Shown: piece after piece, positions 59,041 through 64,000 of the stretch
Position numbering within the stretch: the stretch's first letter is position 1
How the letters are laid out: every line of letters starts with the position of its first letter
Assembly (NCBI RefSeq): GCF_035046485.1
Contig: NC_085137.1
Span: 502,468,536 to 502,532,535 of the forward strand
Origin: Aedes albopictus
Taxonomy: Eukaryota > Arthropoda > Insecta > Diptera > Culicidae
Reading direction: 5' to 3'
Length of the DNA: 64,000 nucleotides
Made by a program: the position numbers and the translations under genes
Notes under the pieces: generated by a model
What the model saw: only the letters and a program-made list of their open reading frames with translations
What the model was told of the DNA's origin: nothing
Databases searched by the model: none

Positions 59041-59510
59041 AAGGGACGTATCCCGTCATTTGTATGGTAGCCCCTGTTTTCCCCAAATTGAGCATTTTCC
59101 CATAGTTTTCATAGGGTGACTCTAGAACAAATCGTTTTGTCGCTCCAACTTTTTTGTTTCAATTTTCTCATCACTTTTAGTGCTTTTAAAAACGCACATT
59201 TTCGTCATTCCGTTCAAAATATATTGATTATTTTCTAGAAAAATAGGTACTTTTCCACTATTTTTTTCTTGAGTTTCAAAAATAACACCTCTCTAAGACA
59301 TGTTTTATAACAATATTTTTTCTTTTGAATGCTTGAAAAATATATTTTTATCGTTGCCCCAACCCGTAATATCGCCTTTTGAATAAACTATGATTTTTGA
59401 AGAAAACGCTCATAACTTTTGAACCAAAAGAGATAAGGATCGTCTCAGCGCACGAAACGACGCGTTTTCAAATGCTCTACAAATGTTTCTTGGGGGTGGA
59501 AGCTCAGGTA
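59041..59510 (-). repeat. interspersed repeat, inverted relative of 28720-28990
   Basis: The reverse complement of 59200-59490 contains TTGTAGAGCATTTGAAAACG, TTTTCTAGAAAATAATC and TTTTGAACGGAATGACG, as at 28790-28910. The class is unknown. Confidence 0.7.
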
Positions 59511-59589
59511 AAATATTATCTCCTGGGTGCTCATTACAAACACCACCCCCCGCGAAGACTGGCGCTTGAGCCTAACTATTTAGCACTGT

Positions 59590-62500
59590 AGTTGGAGGAA
59601 ATGCCAATGCAGAACCCGTAGCTTCTGGGAAGGTAAGCCCAGCTCCCTGGGTTAGTGGGTTGGTGTCAGGCCCTGCGAGCCAGCCGTAAAAAAGACTAGC
59701 ACCGGAAAATCAACAAGAGAAGAATGCGAACCGATACCAATGGCGACGACCACAGCGACGAAAAGGGATTTGCGATTGGAAGCTCGGTACGTGGAACTGC
59801 AGATTTCTCAACTTCATCGGGAGCACCCGCATACTCACCGATATACTGAAGGACCGCGGGTTCGGAATCATAGCGCTGCAGGAGGTGTGTTGGACAGGAT
59901 CTATGGTGCGAACTTTTAGACATATTCTTACCATCTACCAGAGTTGCGGCAATACACGTGAGCTGGGAACAGCTTTTCTAGTGATGGGCGACATGCAGAG
60001 GCGCGTGATCGATTGGTGGCCGATCGACGAAAGAATGTGCAGGTTGAGGATCAAGGGCCGATTCTTCAACATTAGCATAATAAACGTGCACAGCCCTCAC
60101 TCCGGAAGCACTGATGATGACAAAGACGCATTTTACGCGCAGCTCGAACGCGAGTACGACCGCTGCCCAAACCACGACGTCAAGATCATCATAGGGGATC
60201 TAAATGCTCAGGTAGGCCAGGAGGAGGAATTCAGACCGACGATTGGAAAGTTCAGCGCACACCAGCTGACGAACGAAAATGGCCAACGCCTCATCGATTT
60301 CGCCGCCTCCAAGAACATGGCCATTCGTAGTACCTTCTTCCAACACTACCTCCCGTATCGTTACACCTGGAGATCACCACAACAAACGGAATCGCAAATC
60401 GACCACGTTCTGATTGATGGACGGCACTTCTCCGACATTATCGACGTCAGGAGCTATCGTGGCGCTAATATCGACTCTGATCACTACCTGGTGATGGTTA
60501 AACTGCGCCCAAAACTCTCCGTTATTAACAACGTACATTACCGGCGGCCGCCCCGGTACGATCTAGAGCGACTGAAGCAACCGGATGTCGCCACCGCATA
60601 CGCGCAGAATCTCGAGGCAGCGTTGCCGGACGAGGGTGTGCTTGATGTGGCCCCTCTAGAGGACTGCTGGAGTACAGTCAAAGCAGCCATCAACAACGCA
60701 GCCGAGAGCACCGTCGGGTACGTAGAACGGAGTCGACGAAACGGTTCGTTCGACGAGGAGTGCAGAGCGGTTCTGGAGGAGAAGGATGCAGCGCGGGTGG
60801 TAATGCTGCAGCATGGAACCCGACAGAATGTGGAGCGATACAGACAGAAGCGGAAGCAGCAGACCCGTCTCTTCCGGGAGAAAAGGCGCCGCCTGGAAGA
60901 AGCGGAGTGCGAGGAAATGGAACTGCTGTGCCGTTCACAGGAAACACGCAAGTTCTACCAGAAGCTCAACGCATCCCGCAAAGGCTACGTGCCGCAAGCC
61001 GAAATCTGCAGGGATAAGGACGGGAGCCTCCTGACGGACAAACGTGAGGTGATCGAAATGTGGAAGCAGCCCTTCGACGAGCACCTGAATGGCGAAGAGA
61101 ATGTAGGCACGAAAGACCAAGGCAGCGGAGGAAATGACTATGTTGGTGTAGCAGAGGACGGGAACGAACCATTTCCCACGCTGAGGGAAGTTAAGTATGC
61201 TATCCACCAGCTCAAAAACAACAAAGCGGCTGGTAAGGACGATATCGCAGCAGAACTCATCAAGATGGGCCCGGAAAAGTTGGCCACCTGTCTGCACCAG
61301 TTAGTAGTCAAGATCTGGGAAACCGAACAGCTACCGGAGGAGTGGAAGGAAGGGATAATCTGTCCCACCCACAAGAAAGGCGACAAGTTAATGTGTGAGA
61401 ACTTTCGAGCGATCACTATTTTGAATGCCGCCTACAAAGTGCTATCCCAGATCATCTTCCGTCGTCTTTCACCTAAAGTAAATGAGTTCGTGGGAAGTAA
61501 CCAAGAGCCGGTTTCATCGACGGCCGGTCGACAACGGACCAGATTTTCACCGTACGGCAAATCCTCCAGAAATGCCGTGAATACCAGGTCCCAACGCACC
61601 ACCTGTTCATCGACTTCAAAGCGGCATACGACAGTATCGTCCGCACAGAGCTATGTAAAATTATGGACAAGAACAGCTTTCCTGGGAAGCTGACTAGACT
61701 GATAAGAGCAACGATGGACGGTGTGCAGAACAGCGTAAGGATTTCGGGTGAACTATCCAGTTCATTTGAATCTCGACGGGGACTACGACAAGGTGATGGA
61801 CTTTCCTGCCTACTATTCAACATCGCCCTGGAAGGTGTTATGCGACGAGCCGGGCTCAACAGCCGGGGTACGATCTTCACGAAATCCAGCCAATTTGTCT
61901 GTTTTGCGGATGACATGGATATTATTGGTAGAACATTTGGAACGGTGGCAGAACAGTACACCCGCCTGAAACGTGAAGCAGCAAAAGTCGGACTGGTGGT
62001 GAATGCCTCAAAGTACATGTTGGTAGGCGGAACCGAACACGACCGGATCCGTCTGGGTAGTAATGTTACGATAGACGGGGATACTTTCGAGGTGGTGGAG
62101 GAATTCGTCTACCTCGGATCCTTACTGACGGCTGACAACAACGTGAACCGTGAAATTCGGAGGCGCATCATCAGCGGAAATCGGGCCTACTACGGGCTCC
62201 AGAAGAAACTGCGGTCGAAAAAGATTCACCCACGCACCAAATGCACCATGTACAAAACGCTGATAAGACCGGTGGTCCTCTACGGACACGAGACATGGAC
62301 AATGCTCGAGGAGGACCTGCAAGCACTCGGAGTTTTCGAGCGACGCGTGCTAAGGACGATCTTCGGCGGCGTGCAGGAGAACGGTGTGTGGCGGAGAAGG
62401 ATGAACCACGAGCTCGCTGCACTTTACGGCGAACCCAGCATCCAGAAGGTGGCCAAAGCCGGAAGGATACGGTGGGTAGGACATATTGCAAGAATGCCGG

Positions 62501-62704
62501 ACAACAACCCTGCAAAGCTGGTGTTTACAACTGATCCGGTTGGCACAAGAAGGCGTAGAGCCCATAGAGCACGATGGGCGGACCAGGTGGAGCGTGACTT
62601 GGCGAGCATTGGGCGCAACCGAGGATGAAGAGCGGCAGCCACAAACCGAATATTGTGGCGTACTATTGTTGATTATGTCTTGTCTTAATGATGTTGAACA
62701 AATA
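59590..62704 (+). mobile_element. RTE-clade non-LTR retrotransposon, nearly full length
   Basis: A short 5' leader, one long EEP-endonuclease plus reverse-transcriptase frame and an extremely short 3' end are present, the standard RTE plan. The 5' limit is approximate. The tail ATGTTGAACAAATA is interrupted by a MITE at 62705, and AATGTATGTATAGG after that MITE (62999 onwards) may be the rest of it. The coding region is almost intact, so the insertion is younger than the copy at position 1. Confidence 0.85.
59690..62688 (+). pseudogene. RTE polyprotein: endonuclease and reverse transcriptase, three lesions
   Basis: The frame is open from 59690, after a TAA at 59687, with no ATG before the endonuclease core; initiation is unclear. 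Endonuclease motifs include LGTWN (about 59780-59795), IALQEV (about 59868-59886), GDLNAQVG (about 60195-60220) and DSDHYL (about 60475-60490). A 2-base insertion near 61505 moves the frame. Reverse transcriptase then shows FIDFKAAYD, GLRQGDG and the catalytic FADD (about 61906-61917). The residues between AS and KY near 62010 appear to lack two codons. TGA at 62626-62628 replaces a conserved Trp; the frame then continues to TAA at 62686-62688. Only a few changes separate it from an intact family member, but it should not make a full protein. Confidence 0.85.
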
Positions 62705-62996
62705 CACTGAAGTTTTTTTTTACGACGGTAATGGTCCCGCGTAAAAAAAAACGCGTAAAAAAAACCGCGTTATTTCAAGACCCGTCGTAAAAAAAACCGC
62801 GTTATTTCAAAAAACGTCGTAAAAAAAGTCAAGTCACGTTAGATGTGGTGCTGAGTATTTCACGCGTGTTTTTGAAAAAAACGCGGATTTTTTTACGACG
62901 GTTTTTGAAATAACGCGGTTTTTTTAGGACGGACCGCGTAAAAAAAACCGCGTAAAAAAACCGCGTAAAAAAACCGCGTAAAAAAAAACTTCAGTG
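62705..62996. mobile_element. TA-flanked MITE with CACTGAAG ends
   Basis: Starts CACTGAAGTTTTTTTTTTAC and ends ACTTCAGTG, flanked by TA (62703-62704 and 62997-62998). The 292-bp interior consists largely of AAAAAAACCGCG and CGTTATTTCAA modules in both orientations. It sits in the 3' tail of the RTE element. Confidence 0.85.
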
Positions 62997-62998
62997 TA

Positions 62999-64000
62999 AA
63001 TGTATGTATAGGTGGGGTAACCCTACTGGATACATTTGATATAGATACTTTAGCATGATTCAGTTTGGTGATTTATGACCAATTACATCGTGGCACACCG
63101 TCAGATGAGACCTGGAGTTAGGTCAAACAAAGATTACACAGGACAGGATGTTAGATAGGCATCAATCTCCATTTCATTTTATGAATCGATGCCGGATGAT
63201 ATAGCTATACCAATGTTTCGTTAAAGTTTTACAAATGACAGTGTTTTCCCTTTCTGACTTGATTGTGCAAAAACTGTTGCCCATTTAGAGAGGCAACCTT
63301 CAACATCGCACACTAAAAGATGTTAAACTCCAAAACGTAGAATTAGCATAGATTAGCCAACAACGCAATAGGTCAATATCCCACCAACAAACGTGTAATT
63401 GGCACCGTGATCTCAAATTTTCCCGCACATTTCGCAAACGAATTGGCGCGTCTGTGTTTATCTCCCTCGAAAACGCAATGGGCTTTCGCAGACCAACAAC
63501 ACTTACTTTTTCGAAGTGGCTTATTAGATACCGTCAGCAGCACCATAAACCGTAGGTGTGAATTATAGATTTGGCTGCTGCGACTGCGAGCAACGCTGAA
63601 CTACGACGACGTTGGCGGGTGGGAAAATCGACCGATCTGGTGCCCCGGCCGCGCAGACAGGTTGAAGTTGAAAGCAATTTCAAAATCAAACAATAACATA
63701 AGACTGAAGAGTGTTGTTTGCTTCGCAGATTCGTTTGCTGGATGAACTACTGAACTGAAGAGAAGACACCGCTCTCGCGGGCGGTGATCGACCGACGACC
63801 GGCGAAGAAGTACAGAGGTTGCATCAATAATGGCTCGAGCTTTACCACGCCGCCTAAGCTATTATCAGCAAGCTAAGTAGGTTTCTCGCGGCAGAGCCGC
63901 TACTAAGCAGATTTTGCAATCATCCTCCCATCAAGGTGCTGAGGTGCCGCGATTACTATGATGGATCTATATGAGAGCTTTGCGAAAAGTTAGTGACCTC
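62999..64000. other. unique, GC-richer region at window end
   Basis: No repeats seen. GC rises after about 63400. A short ATG frame at 63830 (16 codons, MARALPRRLS...) is not enough to call a gene. It may be upstream or leader sequence of a gene beyond the window. Confidence 0.35.

Noticed and set aside
60538..60951. 137-codon minus-strand frame
   Set aside because: It is the antisense shadow of the RTE coding region.

Overview
This window looks like non-coding, repeat-packed DNA from a culicine mosquito, most likely an Aedes species. The reasons are a Feilai-like tRNA-derived SINE with its target duplication at 58274-58549, two RTE-clade LINEs resembling the Jam-type elements of Aedes, and many TA-, TTA- and 8-bp-flanked MITEs in AT-rich DNA. 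I find no intact host protein gene. The longest open frames belong to retrotransposons or to tandem repeats.

Layout. 1-1833: 3' part of a decayed RTE LINE. 2158-2300: TA-flanked MITE. 2640-7460: degenerate TTCC/GGAA arrays whose strand polarity switches near 4.7 kb, where a SINE head sits. 7588-7827: near-perfect hairpin MITE. 8517-11410: minus-strand cluster of three units that combine TATA/CCAAT or octamer promoter motifs with histone-type 3' stem-loops and U7-like downstream elements; one carries a 219-bp (73-codon) tandem repeat. 11.4-20.2 kb: mostly unique DNA with a SINE, a 660-bp foldback, a pogo-like MITE, two further foldbacks and a Penelope-like tail with a hammerhead-like core. 21-23.6 kb: arrays, a SINE fragment and a MITE nested inside a larger inverted-repeat element. 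24.9-27.6 kb: a TA-flanked element and a hAT foldback. 29-37.6 kb: long arrays, inverted copies of one repeat and two TTA-flanked elements. 40-51.9 kb: two SINEs of one family, more arrays, an inverted Penelope-like tail, a long relative of the 7.6-kb MITE and foldbacks. 51971-54417: a 2.4-kb hAT-type non-autonomous element with an exact 8-bp target duplication, filled by a TTCC array. 54.4-59.5 kb: unique DNA, a short tandem repeat, a MITE and the Feilai-like SINE. 59.6-62.7 kb: nearly full-length but broken RTE LINE with another MITE inserted in its tail. 63-64 kb: unique, GC-richer DNA.

The parts do not form a pathway; the window is a record of layered transposition. Two features stand out. 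One is the cluster of histone-like transcription units whose reading frames I cannot assign to a histone. The other is the way very long degenerate arrays alternate in strand polarity and, in one case, lie inside a recognisable DNA transposon. Unique segments (about 11.4-13.8, 16.7-18.7, 23.6-26.9, 37.7-39.9, 47.1-47.9, 54.4-57.0 and 63.0-64.0 kb) are where host exons or regulatory DNA could lie.
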